This document shows positions 1-8,534 of a stretch of 64,000 bases of DNA, piece by piece. Origin of the DNA: Rhodospira trueperi (lineage in GTDB: Bacteria > Pseudomonadota > Alphaproteobacteria > Rhodospirillales > Rhodospirillaceae); assembly GCF_900101965.1 (NCBI RefSeq), contig NZ_FNAP01000003.1:124001-188000 (forward strand). Reading direction: 5' to 3'. Under the pieces are notes generated by a model, which ran no database searches, had not been told where the DNA came from, and was given only the letters and a program-made list of their open reading frames with translations. The position numbers were made by a program, and so were the translations under genes. How positions within the stretch are numbered: position 1 is the first letter of the stretch; the number at the start of each line of letters is the position of its first letter.

Positions 1-501
1 GTCCTCCAGCGTCCGCACGGGCGTGTCGACGGTGTGCAGTGCCTGCCCGGAGTGGACATGGACCAGAAGCGGATGCACGTCCTCGAAATCCTGGGCCAGG
101 AAATCATCCATCAGGTCCTGAATGGCCAGATTGGTGACCACCGCACTGCCGCCGTGGACGCTGGGCAGGTCGAACACCTCGGCATGGGGAAACGCGCCCG
201 GCGTATAGCCCAGCACGGTCCAGATGATGTCGGCCACGCCGTCGCGCGCCTGTTGGTACAGCTCCGGCGGGGCACCGCCCATGGTCATGGAGGGGAAGAA
301 CTCGAAGGCGATGCGCCCGCCGGACTCGGCCTCAATCCGCTCGGCCCAGGGCTCCAGGAACGCGGCCTGGTTGGTGGCCTTGGCGCTGAGGAAGTGATGC
401 ACGGTCAGGGTGACCTCCTGCGCCTTCAGAAGGCCGGGCGCCATCGCCGTGGCGGTGATCAGGGCGGCCGCCGCGACGGTGGCCCTCCAGGATATCGTCA
501 T
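1..501 (-). CDS. TRAP transporter substrate-binding protein (DctP type), C-terminus cut by window edge
   Basis: Periplasmic solute-binding component of a tripartite ATP-independent periplasmic (TRAP) transporter, which captures organic acids and passes them to DctQM membrane subunits. The reading frame starts at the ATG whose complement is 499-501 and runs off the window start after about 167 codons. The N-terminus has a signal peptide (basic MTISWR, an Ala-rich core, LKAQ cleavage region). The mature start VTLTVHHFLSAKATNQ and the segment WAERIEAESGGRI with FFPSMTMGG are typical of the DctP family. The small and large membrane subunits would be expected further downstream on this strand, outside the window. 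The substrate cannot be told from this fragment. Confidence 0.85.
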   Translation of the reverse strand, partial: MTISWRATVAAAALITATAMAPGLLKAQEVTLTVHHFLSAKATNQAAFLEPWAERIEAESGGRIAFEFFPSMTMGGAPPELYQQARDGVADIIWTVLGYTPGAFPHAEVFDLPSVHGGSAVVTNLAIQDLMDDFLAQDFEDVHPLLVHVHSGQALHTVDTPVRTLED

Positions 502-879
502 CGGACGGTCCCTCCGGATGGGTGCGCCCAGGTTGAAGCCCCGGCGCCGGTTGCATGGCACCGCATCGTAGCCGATCGGGGCAGCTCTTCAACATCATCG
601 GGATACGGGCTCATTCATGCGCACGCGCCTTTTACGGGCGCCGCTTCTTCCGGAGGAGTGCCGTGCGCCCGCCGGAACCCTCCGGAGAGGGGCCGTCGGC
701 CCACTTTTCCATAGTATCGAGATTGAAATGGTCCTCCAGCGACCATAGGTCCTGCCAAAGGCATCTCGCCTTTTTAGGTTATTTGTACGCTAACGCTCCT
801 AGTCAGTGGTGTCACCTCTCCTTCTCGCGGGACCACACACCCGGCGACGCTCTGCCGGACAGAAACAACGAGGCCGCAA
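502..879. other. Intergenic region between divergent TRAP and chemoreceptor genes
   Basis: No convincing gene is seen. The region lies between two divergent genes and so should hold both promoters. A short hairpin with a T-run sits at 757-775 (listed separately). The part from about 700 to 800 is more AT-rich than the flanks. A GAGG sequence about 8 bases before the ATG at 880 is the likely ribosome binding site of the chemoreceptor. Confidence 0.5.
757..775 (+). terminator. Short hairpin with T-run upstream of chemoreceptor gene
   Basis: AAAGGC (757-762), loop ATCTC and GCCTTT (768-773) form a six-base stem ending in a run of five T. This looks like an intrinsic terminator reading rightwards, although no gene reads rightwards into it. 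It could therefore end a short leader or small RNA upstream of the chemoreceptor gene, or be fortuitous. Confidence 0.35.
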
Positions 880-2886
880 ATGCTCAAGTCAATCCGCATT
901 GGCACCAAGCTGTACGGGGGATTCGGTGTCATCCTCGTCCTCCTGACCATCCTCGGCGTCAGCACGGTCCTTTCGGTGTCGGGTGTCGACACGGATTTCG
1001 AGGACTATCGGGACCTGACCCAGTCCGGCAACGAAATCGGGCAGGTTCAGGCGAACATGCTGATGATGCGCCTGGGCGTGAAGGACTTCGTCATCGACGG
1101 CAGCACCCAATCCGTTGCGCGGGTCAACGAACGGGCCGCCGAGACGCAGGACGCCATCGCGACCACGCGCCGCCTGACGCGGGATCAGGAAGCCCTGGAA
1201 CTGCTGGAACAGATCTCCGATCGCTTGGATGAGTACACGAGCGCGTTCGGCCGGGTTACCGCGTTGCAGGCCCAGCGCGACGAGGTGGTCTCGACGCTGC
1301 AGACCGTGGGTCGCGCGGCGGAGGAAGCGCTGGACACGATCATGCGCACCGCGAACGAAGACAACGACGCCGCGGCCGCCTACATCTGCGGCCTCAGCCT
1401 GCGCCGCTTCCTGCTGGCCCGCCTCTCGGCCTATGCGTTTCTTCAGAACGGCAAAGACGCGGCCTACCAGGACGCAGTGGGACACCTCGATGCTTACGCC
1501 AAGCGGCTGGACCAGCTGGCGGGCATGCTGTCCGACCCGGAGCGGGTCTCCCTGGCGGCCGAAACCAGGGACCTGGGCCTGACCTACCGCGAAGAGCTCG
1601 GGACCCTGCGCGACCGCCTCACCGAACGCAACGACATCATCGTCAACACGCTGAATACGATTGGCCCGACCATCGCCGGGCGCATCGACGACTTCAAGGC
1701 CGAGGTGCGCAGCGAACAGGCCGTCCTGGGTGACCGCTCCGAGCAGTCCATCGGCCAGACCATCGTCATCAGCCTGATCCTGACCGTGAGCGCGCTCGTC
1801 ATAGGCGTCGCCGCCGCGTGGATGATCGGCGCCGGCATCAGCGGGCCGATCCAGGCGATGACCGCGGCCATGGGGCGGCTCGCCAACAAGGACTACGGGG
1901 CGACGATTCCGGCCCAGGACCACAAAGACGAGATCGGCGACATGGCCAAGGCGGTGCAGACCTTCAAGGACGGCATGCAGAAGGCCGACGATCTCGCCGC
2001 CGAGACCGCGGAGCAGGCGCGCAGGCGGGACGCGCGGGCGCAGCGGATCGAACAGATCAACACCGAGTTCGACAGCAAGGTCGGCGCCGTGCTGGAGACC
2101 GTCTCCTCGGCGGCGACACAACTGCAGACCACGGCGCAGACCATGGCCTCCATCGCCGAGGAGACCAACTCCCAGGCGACCACGGTCGCGGCCGCCTCCG
2201 AGGAGGCTTCGACCAACGTCCAGACGGTGGCGTCCGCGGCCGAGGAGCTGTCCTCGTCGATCAGCGAAATCGGGCGTCAGGTGCAACAGTCGACGGACAT
2301 CGCCAGTCAGGCGGCGGCGGAAGCCCGGCGGACCAACGACGTCGTTTCCGGGCTGGCCGATTCGGCGCAGAAGATCGGCGAGGTGGTCGACCTGATCACC
2401 GACATCGCCGACCAGACCAACCTGCTGGCGCTGAACGCCACCATCGAGGCCGCCCGGGCCGGCGACGCCGGCAAGGGTTTCGCGGTCGTGGCCAACGAGG
2501 TCAAGAGCCTCGCCAGCCAGACCGCCAAGGCCACCGAGGATATCGGCCGTCAGATCGGTGCCGTGCAGACCGAGACCCGAACCGCCGTGTCGGCCATCGA
2601 ATCCATCGCCGACATCATCAACCGCATCAACGAGGTGACCTCCACCATCGCCTCGGCGGTTGAGGAGCAGAACGCGGCGACGCAGGAGATCGCGCGCAAC
2701 GTCCAGCAGGCCAGCCAGGGCACCACCGAGGTCTCCGAGACCATCGTCGGCGTGACCGACGCGGCCCGCGAGGCGGGCTCGGCGGCCGAGACCGTGCTCC
2801 AGGCCACCCAGTCGCTGAACGAGCAGTCCACGCACCTGAAGGGACTCGTCGAACGCTTCCTTGGGGATGTCCGCGCCACCGACTGA
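880..2886 (+). CDS. Methyl-accepting chemotaxis protein
   Basis: Transmembrane chemoreceptor that signals to CheA/CheW to bias flagellar rotation. It has 668 residues: TM1 at about residues 11-32, a periplasmic all-helical sensor of about 260 residues, TM2 at about 297-318, a HAMP segment to about 372, then the cytoplasmic coiled-coil signalling domain. The conserved hairpin tip is present ([19 protein letters not shown], about residue 511 onward). The long helical periplasmic domain resembles the helical-bimodular (HBM) type rather than Cache or PAS, but this is a judgement by eye. There is no C-terminal CheR-docking pentapeptide (the protein ends RATD). It is monocistronic. Ligand unknown. 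Confidence 0.93.
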   Translation: MLKSIRIGTKLYGGFGVILVLLTILGVSTVLSVSGVDTDFEDYRDLTQSGNEIGQVQANMLMMRLGVKDFVIDGSTQSVARVNERAAETQDAIATTRRLTRDQEALELLEQISDRLDEYTSAFGRVTALQAQRDEVVSTLQTVGRAAEEALDTIMRTANEDNDAAAAYICGLSLRRFLLARLSAYAFLQNGKDAAYQDAVGHLDAYAKRLDQLAGMLSDPERVSLAAETRDLGLTYREELGTLRDRLTERNDIIVNTLNTIGPTIAGRIDDFKAEVRSEQAVLGDRSEQSIGQTIVISLILTVSALVIGVAAAWMIGAGISGPIQAMTAAMGRLANKDYGATIPAQDHKDEIGDMAKAVQTFKDGMQKADDLAAETAEQARRRDARAQRIEQINTEFDSKVGAVLETVSSAATQLQTTAQTMASIAEETNSQATTVAAASEEASTNVQTVASAAEELSSSISEIGRQVQQSTDIASQAAAEARRTNDVVSGLADSAQKIGEVVDLITDIADQTNLLALNATIEAARAGDAGKGFAVVANEVKSLASQTAKATEDIGRQIGAVQTETRTAVSAIESIADIINRINEVTSTIASAVEEQNAATQEIARNVQQASQGTTEVSETIVGVTDAAREAGSAAETVLQATQSLNEQSTHLKGLVERFLGDVRATD

Positions 2887-2942
2887 GACCGTCCGGCCGA
2901 TGCCGTGACCCGTTCGCCGAACCGTCGTTGTCTTGGCTCCCC

Positions 2943-3034
2943 AGATCCCTCCGGCCCTTTGGGGCGTTCGGGATGACGCCCTATTCCTTGGCGATACGCG
3001 TCATCCCGACGCGTCCGGAGGACGCGAGGGATCT
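2943..3034. repeat. GTCATCCCG/GAGGGATCT-type palindromic repeat
   Basis: Head-to-head arrangement: AGATCCCTC at 2943 and CGGGATGACG at about 2970 on the left, GCGTCATCCCG at 2999 and GAGGGATCT at 3026-3034 on the right. The arms pair over most of their length. A related copy lies at 30446-30563. Palindromes of this wording are widespread in Proteobacteria and are presumed non-autonomous repeats. Confidence 0.7.
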
Positions 3035-3111
3035 CGACGAGAGACGTGCGACGGTCCTGACCCGCGTGCGGTGCTGAAGAGGGCCCAGGTGTTTTTCCGC
3101 ACCCCGCTCGA

Positions 3112-3145
3112 GCGCGTTGCGTGGGGTCTGACTCACGCAACGCGC
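3112..3145. terminator. Perfect 12-bp stem-loop between convergent genes
   Basis: GCGCGTTGCGTG (3112-3123) and CACGCAACGCGC (3134-3145) pair perfectly around a 10-base loop. The position between the convergent chemoreceptor and lexA genes suggests a bidirectional terminator. There is no clear T-run on either side, so the role is inferred. Confidence 0.55.
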
Positions 3146-3160
3146 CCTATTGAATTGAAG

Positions 3161-3253
3161 GCTTATTCACTTGGCTCCGGCAGACTCCGATATGGTGCGA
3201 TGCAATCCCGCTCTGGCACACATGTTGGGGTTGCCGGAGCCAAGTGAATAAGC
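3161..3253. repeat. 22-bp perfect inverted repeat with 49-bp centre
   Basis: The left arm at 3161-3182 (GCTTATTCACTTGGCTCCGG plus CA) is exactly repeated in reverse complement at 3232-3253. The pairing stops abruptly at both outer ends. The centre (3183-3231) holds no gene. It could be a long hairpin or the remnant of a very small mobile element. No second copy was noticed in the window. Confidence 0.8.
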
Positions 3254-3316
3254 GGGTTGACTTGATCGTGATGCAAATCGTGGTCGCGATCTGGTCCGGA
3301 TCGCCCGGGATTTGCT

Positions 3317-4045
3317 CTAGTACTGCCGCAGCAGCCCCACCAGCCGGCCCTGGACCTTGACCCGGTCGGCCGGCAGGACCTGGGTGCGATAGGCCGGGTT
3401 GGCGGGCTCCAGCGCGATGGATTGCCCCTTGCGGCGCAGGCGTTTCAGCGTGGCCTCCTCACCGTCCACCAGGGCCACGACGATGGTTCCGGATTCGGCG
3501 GTGTCACAGCCGCGAATCAGCACCGTGTCGCCGTCCAGGATACCGGCCCCGATCATCGAATCGCCCTCCACCGTCAGGGCGTAGTGATCCCCCCGGCCGA
3601 GCAGGCCGGCCGGGACGTCGATCAGGTTGGAGGTGTCGGACAGGGCGGCGATGGGCGTGCCGGCGGCGATCTTGCCCAGAAGCGGCAGTTGCACGGCCTC
3701 AAGGGCGTCGGGAACGGCGGCCCCGGCAAGGGCGTGACCGCCGAAATCGCCGCGAATGACCTTGGCATCGAAGCCACCGGTGGGCGCCGCCGGGGGCCGG
3801 GCACCGGCCGCACTCTCGGCCGGGACGGCCTCGCCGGGCCGGCGCAGGATCTCCAGGGCGCGCGCCCGGTGCGGCAACCGGCGGATGAAGCCGCGTTCCT
3901 CCAGCGCCGAAATCAGGCGGTGGATGCCGGACTTGGAGCGCAGGCCGAGCGCGTCCTTCATCTCCTCGAAGCTGGGCGCGACCCCGGACTCGCCAAGGCG
4001 CTGGTCCAGAAAGACGAGAAGCTCGTGCTGCTTGCGTGTCAACAT
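3317..4045 (-). CDS. lexA: LexA SOS repressor and self-cleaving protease
   Basis: Represses SOS genes by binding operator boxes; RecA filaments on single-stranded DNA trigger its self-cleavage. The 242 residues comprise an N-terminal winged helix ([16 protein letters not shown], recognition helix around [12 protein letters not shown]), a long Pro/Ala-rich linker, and an S24 peptidase domain. The scissile Ala128-Gly129 (KIAAGTP) and the Ser163 (EGDSMIG) / Lys201 (EATLKRL) dyad are all present. The start was chosen at the ATG of MLTRKQ; an upstream in-frame start would add 28 residues with no family support. Its own promoter carries a LexA box (4160-4174), so it is autoregulated. Confidence 0.97.
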   Translation of the reverse strand: MLTRKQHELLVFLDQRLGESGVAPSFEEMKDALGLRSKSGIHRLISALEERGFIRRLPHRARALEILRRPGEAVPAESAAGARPPAAPTGGFDAKVIRGDFGGHALAGAAVPDALEAVQLPLLGKIAAGTPIAALSDTSNLIDVPAGLLGRGDHYALTVEGDSMIGAGILDGDTVLIRGCDTAESGTIVVALVDGEEATLKRLRRKGQSIALEPANPAYRTQVLPADRVKVQGRLVGLLRQY

Positions 4046-4159
4046 GGGGTGCTGCCCTTCCCTGCCTTTCCTGTCCCTGCCCTTCGCGTCGCCCGGCGGC
4101 CGTCCGCATTGGCCCGCGCCCACCGTCAAGGGTGAACAAAGGCGGTACGACCTTCTTTC

Positions 4160-4174
4160 GTTCTACTTTGGTTC
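4160..4174 (-). promoter_or_regulatory. LexA operator (direct-repeat SOS box) over the lexA -10 element
   Basis: GTTCTACTTTGGTTC on the plus strand, that is GTTC-N7-GTTC, the direct-repeat SOS box known from Alphaproteobacteria. Reading leftward it is GAAC-N7-GAAC. It overlaps the predicted -10 hexamer of the lexA promoter and lies about 115 bases upstream of the lexA start, so bound LexA should block its own transcription. Confidence 0.82.
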
Positions 4175-4188
4175 CAGCGGGAGGTCAA
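4160..4188 (-). promoter_or_regulatory. Predicted lexA promoter
   Basis: On the minus strand TTGACC (4188-4183) and TAGAAC (4165-4160) are separated by exactly 17 bases, a good sigma-70-type match. The -10 coincides with the distal half of the LexA box. The leader to the start codon would be about 110 bases. Confidence 0.6.
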
Positions 4189-4366
4189 GAGGCCGGCGCG
4201 GTCATGGTGAACACAGGATGGGGCGAGCGGCTCAGGACGGGGTCATCCGCAGCTTGTATGCCGGAAACTCGGCCGCCCATCCACAAGGCGCCACCCCATT
4301 GACCCACACCCAGTCCCGCGCTTGAGTGGACGCTCGTTCCGCTCGCGCACAGGATTCCGCCTCGCC

Positions 4367-6169
4367 ATGACGCACCAGACCGCGCTGACCTATCCCGACG
4401 CCCTGATCCGCCAGATCCTGGCCGACGTGAAGACCATCGCCATGGTCGGCACCTCGGCCAACTACAACCGGCCCAGCTACTTCGTCATGAAGTACCTGAT
4501 CGAGAAGGGCTATCGGGTGATCCCGGTCAACCCGACCCAGGCCGGCAACACCATCCTGGGCGAGACGGTCTACGCCAGCCTTGCCGACGTGCCCGAGCCG
4601 TTCGACATGGTGGACATCTTCCGGGGCTCGGAGGCCGCCGGCGGGGTGGTGGACGAGGCCATCACCGTGGCCGCCGACAAGGGCGTCAAGGTCGTGTGGA
4701 TGCAGCTCGGCGTGCGCAACGACGCGGCCGCCAAGCGCGCCGAAGCCGCCGGCCTGACCGCCATCATGGACCGCTGCCCGAAGATCGAATACGGCCGTCT
4801 GGGTGGCGAACTGGGCTGGTACGGGGTGAACTCCGGCGTCATCAGTTCGCGGGCCAAGCGCGCCCCCGGCCACGGCGCCGGCGCGGCCGGCAAGACCGAC
4901 TACGGCTTTTCCACCCGCGCCATCCACGCCGGGGCGGCCCCGGACCCGACCACCGGCGCCCGCGCCACCCCCATCTATCAGACCACGTCCTATGTGTTCG
5001 ACGACGTCGACCAGGCCGCCAGCCGCTTCAATCTGCACAACTTCGGCCATGTCTACGCGCGGCTGTCGAACCCCACCGTCTGCGTGCTGGAGGAGCGCAT
5101 CGCCAACCTGGAGGGCGGGCGCGCCGCCTGCTGCGCCGCCTCCGGCCACGCGGCCCAGTTCCTGACCTTCTTCACCCTGCTGGAGCCCGGCGACGAGTTC
5201 CTCGCCGCCCGCAACCTGTACGGCGGGTCGATCACCCAGTTCGGGCTGTCGTTCAAGAAACTGGGCTGGACCTGCCACTTCGTCGATCCGACCGACCCGG
5301 AGAACTTCCGCCGCGCCCTGACCGAAAACTGCAAGGCCATCTTCCTGGAGGTGCTGGCCAATCCCGGCGGCATCGTCGTGGACGTGGAGCGGGTCGCCGA
5401 GATCGCGCGCGAGGCCGGCATTCCGCTGATTGTCGACAACACCATGGCCACGCCCGCCCTGTGCCGTCCCATCGAGTGGGGCGCCGACATCGTCACCCAC
5501 TCGACCACCAAGTTCCTGTCCGGCCACGGCAACGCCCTGGGCGGGGCCATCGTCGAATCGGGCCGCTTCGACTGGGCGAAGAGCGGCAAGTTTCCCTCCC
5601 TGGCCAAGCCGGAGCCGGCCTATCACGGCCTGACCTTTTACGAGACCTTCGGGGATTTCGCCTTCACGACCAAAGCCCGGGCGGTGGCCCTGCGCGATTT
5701 CGGCCCGACGCTGAGCCCGCAGAACGCGTTTCTGACCCTGATGGGGATCGAGACCCTCCCCTTGCGCATGCGCCAGCATGTGGCGAATGCCAAGACCGTG
5801 GCCGAGTATCTGGCCGGTCACCCCAAGGTGGCCTGGGTGTCACACGCCGGCCTGCCGGACTCGCCCTACAGGGCGCTGGCGGAAAAGTACCTGCCGGGCG
5901 GGCCGGGGGCTGTGTTCACCTGCGGTCTGAAGGGCGGATTCGAGGCCGGGGTGAAGGTGGTGGAGGGGGTCAACGTCTTCAGCCACCTCGCCAACATCGG
6001 CGACACCCGCAGCCTGATCCTGCACCCGGCGTCCACCACCCACCGCCAGCTTACGGATGAACAGCGGGCGGCGGCCGGGGCCGGCGACGACGTGGTGCGG
6101 CTGTCCATCGGGCTGGAGGACGCCGCCGACCTGATCGCCGACCTGGAGCAGGCCTTGGCGGCGGCGTGA
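4367..6169 (+). CDS. CoA-binding domain fused to O-acetylhomoserine sulfhydrylase
   Basis: Predicted to make homocysteine from O-acetylhomoserine and sulfide (direct sulfhydrylation). The protein has 600 residues. About 1-150 is a Rossmann-like CoA-binding domain of the YccU type (IAMVGTSANYNRPSYFVMKY, VIPVNP). About 175-600 is a complete PLP enzyme of the Cys/Met metabolism family, with the PLP lysine at about K382 (THSTTKFLSGHG) and the VEGVNVFSHLANIGDTRSL region typical of MetY. The start was chosen at the ATG of MTHQTALTY; an upstream TTG adds 15 unsupported residues. YccU-type proteins are more often separate neighbours of metY; here they are one chain. Activity of the second domain is likely; the first domain's role is unknown. 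Confidence 0.9.
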   Translation: MTHQTALTYPDALIRQILADVKTIAMVGTSANYNRPSYFVMKYLIEKGYRVIPVNPTQAGNTILGETVYASLADVPEPFDMVDIFRGSEAAGGVVDEAITVAADKGVKVVWMQLGVRNDAAAKRAEAAGLTAIMDRCPKIEYGRLGGELGWYGVNSGVISSRAKRAPGHGAGAAGKTDYGFSTRAIHAGAAPDPTTGARATPIYQTTSYVFDDVDQAASRFNLHNFGHVYARLSNPTVCVLEERIANLEGGRAACCAASGHAAQFLTFFTLLEPGDEFLAARNLYGGSITQFGLSFKKLGWTCHFVDPTDPENFRRALTENCKAIFLEVLANPGGIVVDVERVAEIAREAGIPLIVDNTMATPALCRPIEWGADIVTHSTTKFLSGHGNALGGAIVESGRFDWAKSGKFPSLAKPEPAYHGLTFYETFGDFAFTTKARAVALRDFGPTLSPQNAFLTLMGIETLPLRMRQHVANAKTVAEYLAGHPKVAWVSHAGLPDSPYRALAEKYLPGGPGAVFTCGLKGGFEAGVKVVEGVNVFSHLANIGDTRSLILHPASTTHRQLTDEQRAAAGAGDDVVRLSIGLEDAADLIADLEQALAAA

Positions 6170-6344
6170 CGTCAGCGGGTCTCGTTTTTTGGTTGTCCGG
6201 TCCCGTGGTGTCCGGCCTTCATGAGGCCGGCCGGCGTCGGCCGACAGGGCTTCCGTCCCGGCGGGAAGCGGGCTATGGTCCCGCCCTTCCTCGCCAACCC
6301 GGGCGCGCGGGCATGCGGCGCCCCTCATCAGGAACCGACGAGTC

Positions 6345-6584
6345 ATGGCCAACATCAAGGAACGCGGACAGTTCGTCCTCGCCAGCGGCAAGGATCTGGC
6401 GGCCGCCGCCAACGCCGACGCCAAGGGCCTCGCCCGCTTCACCGGGCTGTCGGAAAAGGCCGTCACGACAGTCCTCAATGGCGGCAAGACGACCTGGGTG
6501 CGCTGCGCCAAGGTGGTCCGGGCGCTGAACGCCATGGGCGCCAAGGACGCTGGCACGGACGCCATCAGCCGTCAGGGCGAGTAG
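6345..6584 (+). CDS. Small helix-turn-helix protein of unknown role
   Basis: A 79-residue basic protein. Residues about 29-66 (LARFTGLSEKAVTTVLNGG followed by VRCAKVVRALNAMG) read like a Cro/CI-type helix-turn-helix, with a short N-terminal helix before it. No toxin or metabolic partner lies next to it; the antiporter cluster begins 132 bases downstream. It could be a regulator of that cluster or an orphan antitoxin-like protein. The family was not recognised. Confidence 0.6.
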   Translation: MANIKERGQFVLASGKDLAAAANADAKGLARFTGLSEKAVTTVLNGGKTTWVRCAKVVRALNAMGAKDAGTDAISRQGE

Positions 6585-6716
6585 GCGCGGGTCGCCGCCT
6601 CCCGCCGGACTCGATGGTTTTGGTCGCCCGCTGGGCTCGGGGTTGCACCGCCCGGCGGGCTCGGGTAAGCCGAAGCCCGGATCGATGTCGCCCTTTCCCC
6701 GCCCCGGAGTGCCCCG

Positions 6717-7244
6717 GTGAAGCACGCCCTCAGCCTGTTTGTCGGCCTGTATGTCCTGTGGCTGCTGTTGTCCGGCCACTGGGACGACCCGTTGTTGCTG
6801 GGCCTGGGGGTGACGTCGGCGGCGCTGACGGTGTTCGTCGCCTGGCGCATGGAGGGCCTGGACCACGAGGGCGTCCCCGTCGCCGTGGTCCTGCGGGCGC
6901 TGGCCTACTGGCCGTGGCTGCTGTGGCAGATCGTGCTGTCCAATCTGGCGGTGGCACGGTGCGTGCTCAATCCGGATCGGATCGCGCCGCGCATGACCTG
7001 GGTGCCGGTCAGCCAGAGCACCGATTTGGGCAAGGTGATCCTGGCCAACTCCATCACCCTGACGCCGGGCACGATCTCGGTGCAGGTGGACGGCGGGCAC
7101 ATTCTGGTCCACGCGCTGGAGCCGGGCAGCATCCATGACCTGTTCGGCGGCGAGATGGACCGCCGCGCCGACTGGGTGGAGGGCTCGCTGGACCGCCCCG
7201 CCCAAGCCGACCGAACCACCGACCCGACCACGGGGGGCGCCTGA
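6717..7244 (+). CDS. mrpE: Mrp/Mbh-type antiporter subunit E
   Basis: First gene of a nine-gene antiporter cluster. MrpE (MbhA-like) subunits are small membrane proteins needed for assembly or stability of the complex. This one has 175 residues with two or three N-terminal hydrophobic helices (LSLFVGLYVLWLLLSGHW, LLLGLGVTSAALTVFVAW). They are followed by the family segment WVPVSQSTDLGKVILANSIT and LTPGTISVQV, then a soluble tail. The start is GTG at 6717. Its stop overlaps the ATG of the next gene, indicating translational coupling. Confidence 0.9.
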   Translation: MKHALSLFVGLYVLWLLLSGHWDDPLLLGLGVTSAALTVFVAWRMEGLDHEGVPVAVVLRALAYWPWLLWQIVLSNLAVARCVLNPDRIAPRMTWVPVSQSTDLGKVILANSITLTPGTISVQVDGGHILVHALEPGSIHDLFGGEMDRRADWVEGSLDRPAQADRTTDPTTGGA

Positions 7245-7546
7245 TGGAAGCCACGGCCAGCGTGTTCGTTCTCGTCACCATGGCGCTGGCCCTGGCGCGG
7301 GCCGTGCGCGGCCCAACGGTCTATGACCGCATCGCGGCGGTCAACGCCTTCGGCACCATGACCGTGCTGGTGCTGGTGCTGGTGGGCTTCCTGACAGACC
7401 GTCCGGAGTTCGAGGACATCGCCCTTCTGTACGGCCTCATCAACTTCGCCGGCACCATCGCCGTGCTGAAGTTCGTGAAGTACAGCAGTCTGGCGGGGCC
7501 ACAAGAGCCGCGGCCCGCCGCCCCCCGCGCGGAGGGCCGCCGATGA
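7244..7546 (+). CDS. mrpF: Mrp/Mbh-type antiporter subunit F
   Basis: A 100-residue protein with three transmembrane helices, matching MrpF/MbhB: VLVTMALALARAVRGPTVYDRIAAVN near the N-terminus, then two hydrophobic helices ending FAGTIAVLKF. The conserved RGPTVYDRI segment is characteristic. It overlaps subunit E by one base and subunit G by four bases. The MrpEFG trio forms one end of the membrane arm in known complexes. Confidence 0.9.
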   Translation: MEATASVFVLVTMALALARAVRGPTVYDRIAAVNAFGTMTVLVLVLVGFLTDRPEFEDIALLYGLINFAGTIAVLKFVKYSSLAGPQEPRPAAPRAEGRR

Positions 7547-7941
7547 GCCTCGTTCTCGACATCCTGAGTTGGGCGTTGATGGTCACCGGCGGCGTCTTCT
7601 GCCTGCTGTCCGGGGTCGGCCTGCTGCGCTTTCCCGATGTCTTCACCCGCATCCACGCGGCCAGCCTGGGCGACACCCTGGGCGCCGGGTTGATCCTGCT
7701 CGGCCTGCTGCTCCAGGCCGGGCTGGGGGCCGATCTGGTGGGCATCAAGCTGGTGCTGATCCTGGTGTTCCTGCTGTTCACCAGTCCGGTGGCCACCCAT
7801 GCCCTGGTGCAGGCCGCGCTGCTGGACGGCCTGAAGCCGTGGACCCGCGACGGCCGCCCAACCGAGGGCTCGCTGAACCCGGACGACCCGGCGGAGGACG
7901 ACGCCTTCATCCGCGACGCACGCGACGGCGGGAGGCGATAG
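7543..7941 (+). CDS. mrpG: Mrp/Mbh-type antiporter subunit G
   Basis: A 132-residue protein with three transmembrane helices and the MrpG/MbhC signature GVGLLRFPDVFTRIHAASLGDTLG in two overlapping parts (residues about 25-47). The C-terminal tail from about residue 100 is longer and more charged than in short MrpG proteins. It overlaps the end of mrpF by four bases (ATGA) and is followed five bases later by the DUF4040-type gene. Confidence 0.9.
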   Translation: MSLVLDILSWALMVTGGVFCLLSGVGLLRFPDVFTRIHAASLGDTLGAGLILLGLLLQAGLGADLVGIKLVLILVFLLFTSPVATHALVQAALLDGLKPWTRDGRPTEGSLNPDDPAEDDAFIRDARDGGRR

Positions 7942-7946
7942 CGGCC

Positions 7947-8534
7947 ATGGAACAGGTCATCGACATCGTCCTTCTGGCGTTCATGGTGGTTGTCGCCCTG
8001 GCCATGATCCACCTCCGCAATCTGTTCGCGGTGGTCATGCTGTCCGGCATCTTCAGCCTGCTGTCGGCGGCCCTGTTCGTGGTGATGGACGCCGTGGACG
8101 TGGCCTTCACCGAGGCCGCCGTGGGCGCCGGCATCTCCACCGTGCTGATGCTGGGCACCCTGGCCCTGACCGCGCGCGAGGAGAGCCCCCGGCCCCGCCG
8201 TCACGCCCTGCTGCCGCTGGCGGTGGTCACGGTCACGGGCGCGGCTCTGATCTACGGCACCCTGGACATGCCCCACTTCGGCGATCCGGACGCGCCGATC
8301 CACCAGCATGTGGCCCCGCGCTACATCGTCGACAGCCCGCGCGAGGTCGGCCCGCCCAACATGGTCACCAGCGTGCTGGCCAGCTATCGCGGCTATGACA
8401 CCTTGGGCGAGACCACGGTGATCTTCACCGCCGGCATGGGCGTCATGGTGCTGTTGGGCGGACTGAGAAGCCGACGGCGGAAGCGGCGCGACCCGGCGTC
8501 TCCCGGATCCGACACGGGGGAGACGCGGCCATGA
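7947..8534 (+). CDS. Stand-alone MbhD/MbhE-like antiporter subunit (C-terminal part of MrpA)
   Basis: A 195-residue membrane protein. Residues 1-75 match the MbhD/DUF4040 module (MIHLRNLFAVVMLSGIFSLL, AFTEAAVGAGISTVLMLGTL). About residues 85-180 match the MbhE-like module (VTSVLASYRGYDTLGETTV), which in large MrpA proteins sits at the C-terminus. Here it is a separate gene, as in Mbh/Mbx clusters. The start was chosen at ATG 7947 (MEQVIDIVLLAF), five bases after mrpG. It overlaps the next gene by four bases. MbhD-type helices contribute to the ion path in related structures; the role here is inferred. Confidence 0.82.
   Translation: MEQVIDIVLLAFMVVVALAMIHLRNLFAVVMLSGIFSLLSAALFVVMDAVDVAFTEAAVGAGISTVLMLGTLALTAREESPRPRRHALLPLAVVTVTGAALIYGTLDMPHFGDPDAPIHQHVAPRYIVDSPREVGPPNMVTSVLASYRGYDTLGETTVIFTAGMGVMVLLGGLRSRRRKRRDPASPGSDTGETRP

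Larger units (their letters stand above)
2887..3316. other. Intergenic region rich in palindromes between chemoreceptor and lexA
   Basis: No gene is supported in these 430 bases between two convergent genes. The region holds three separate inverted-repeat structures, listed individually: a GTCATCCCG-type palindrome, a perfect 12-base stem-loop, and a 22-base perfect inverted repeat with a 49-base centre. Confidence 0.6.
4046..4366. other. Intergenic region between lexA and the metY fusion
   Basis: No gene is supported in this 321-base divergent region. It carries the lexA promoter and SOS box and presumably the promoter of the rightward fusion gene, for which no clear hexamers were found. 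Confidence 0.5.

Noticed and set aside
700..879. Possible c-di-GMP or other riboswitch upstream of the chemoreceptor gene
   Set aside because: The hairpin with T-run is real, but none of the conserved sequence blocks of known riboswitch classes was found.
889..2835. Very long open frame antisense to the chemoreceptor gene
   Set aside because: A high-GC codon-bias shadow; the product is Gly/Arg/Leu low-complexity with no family resemblance, and the plus strand encodes a clear receptor.
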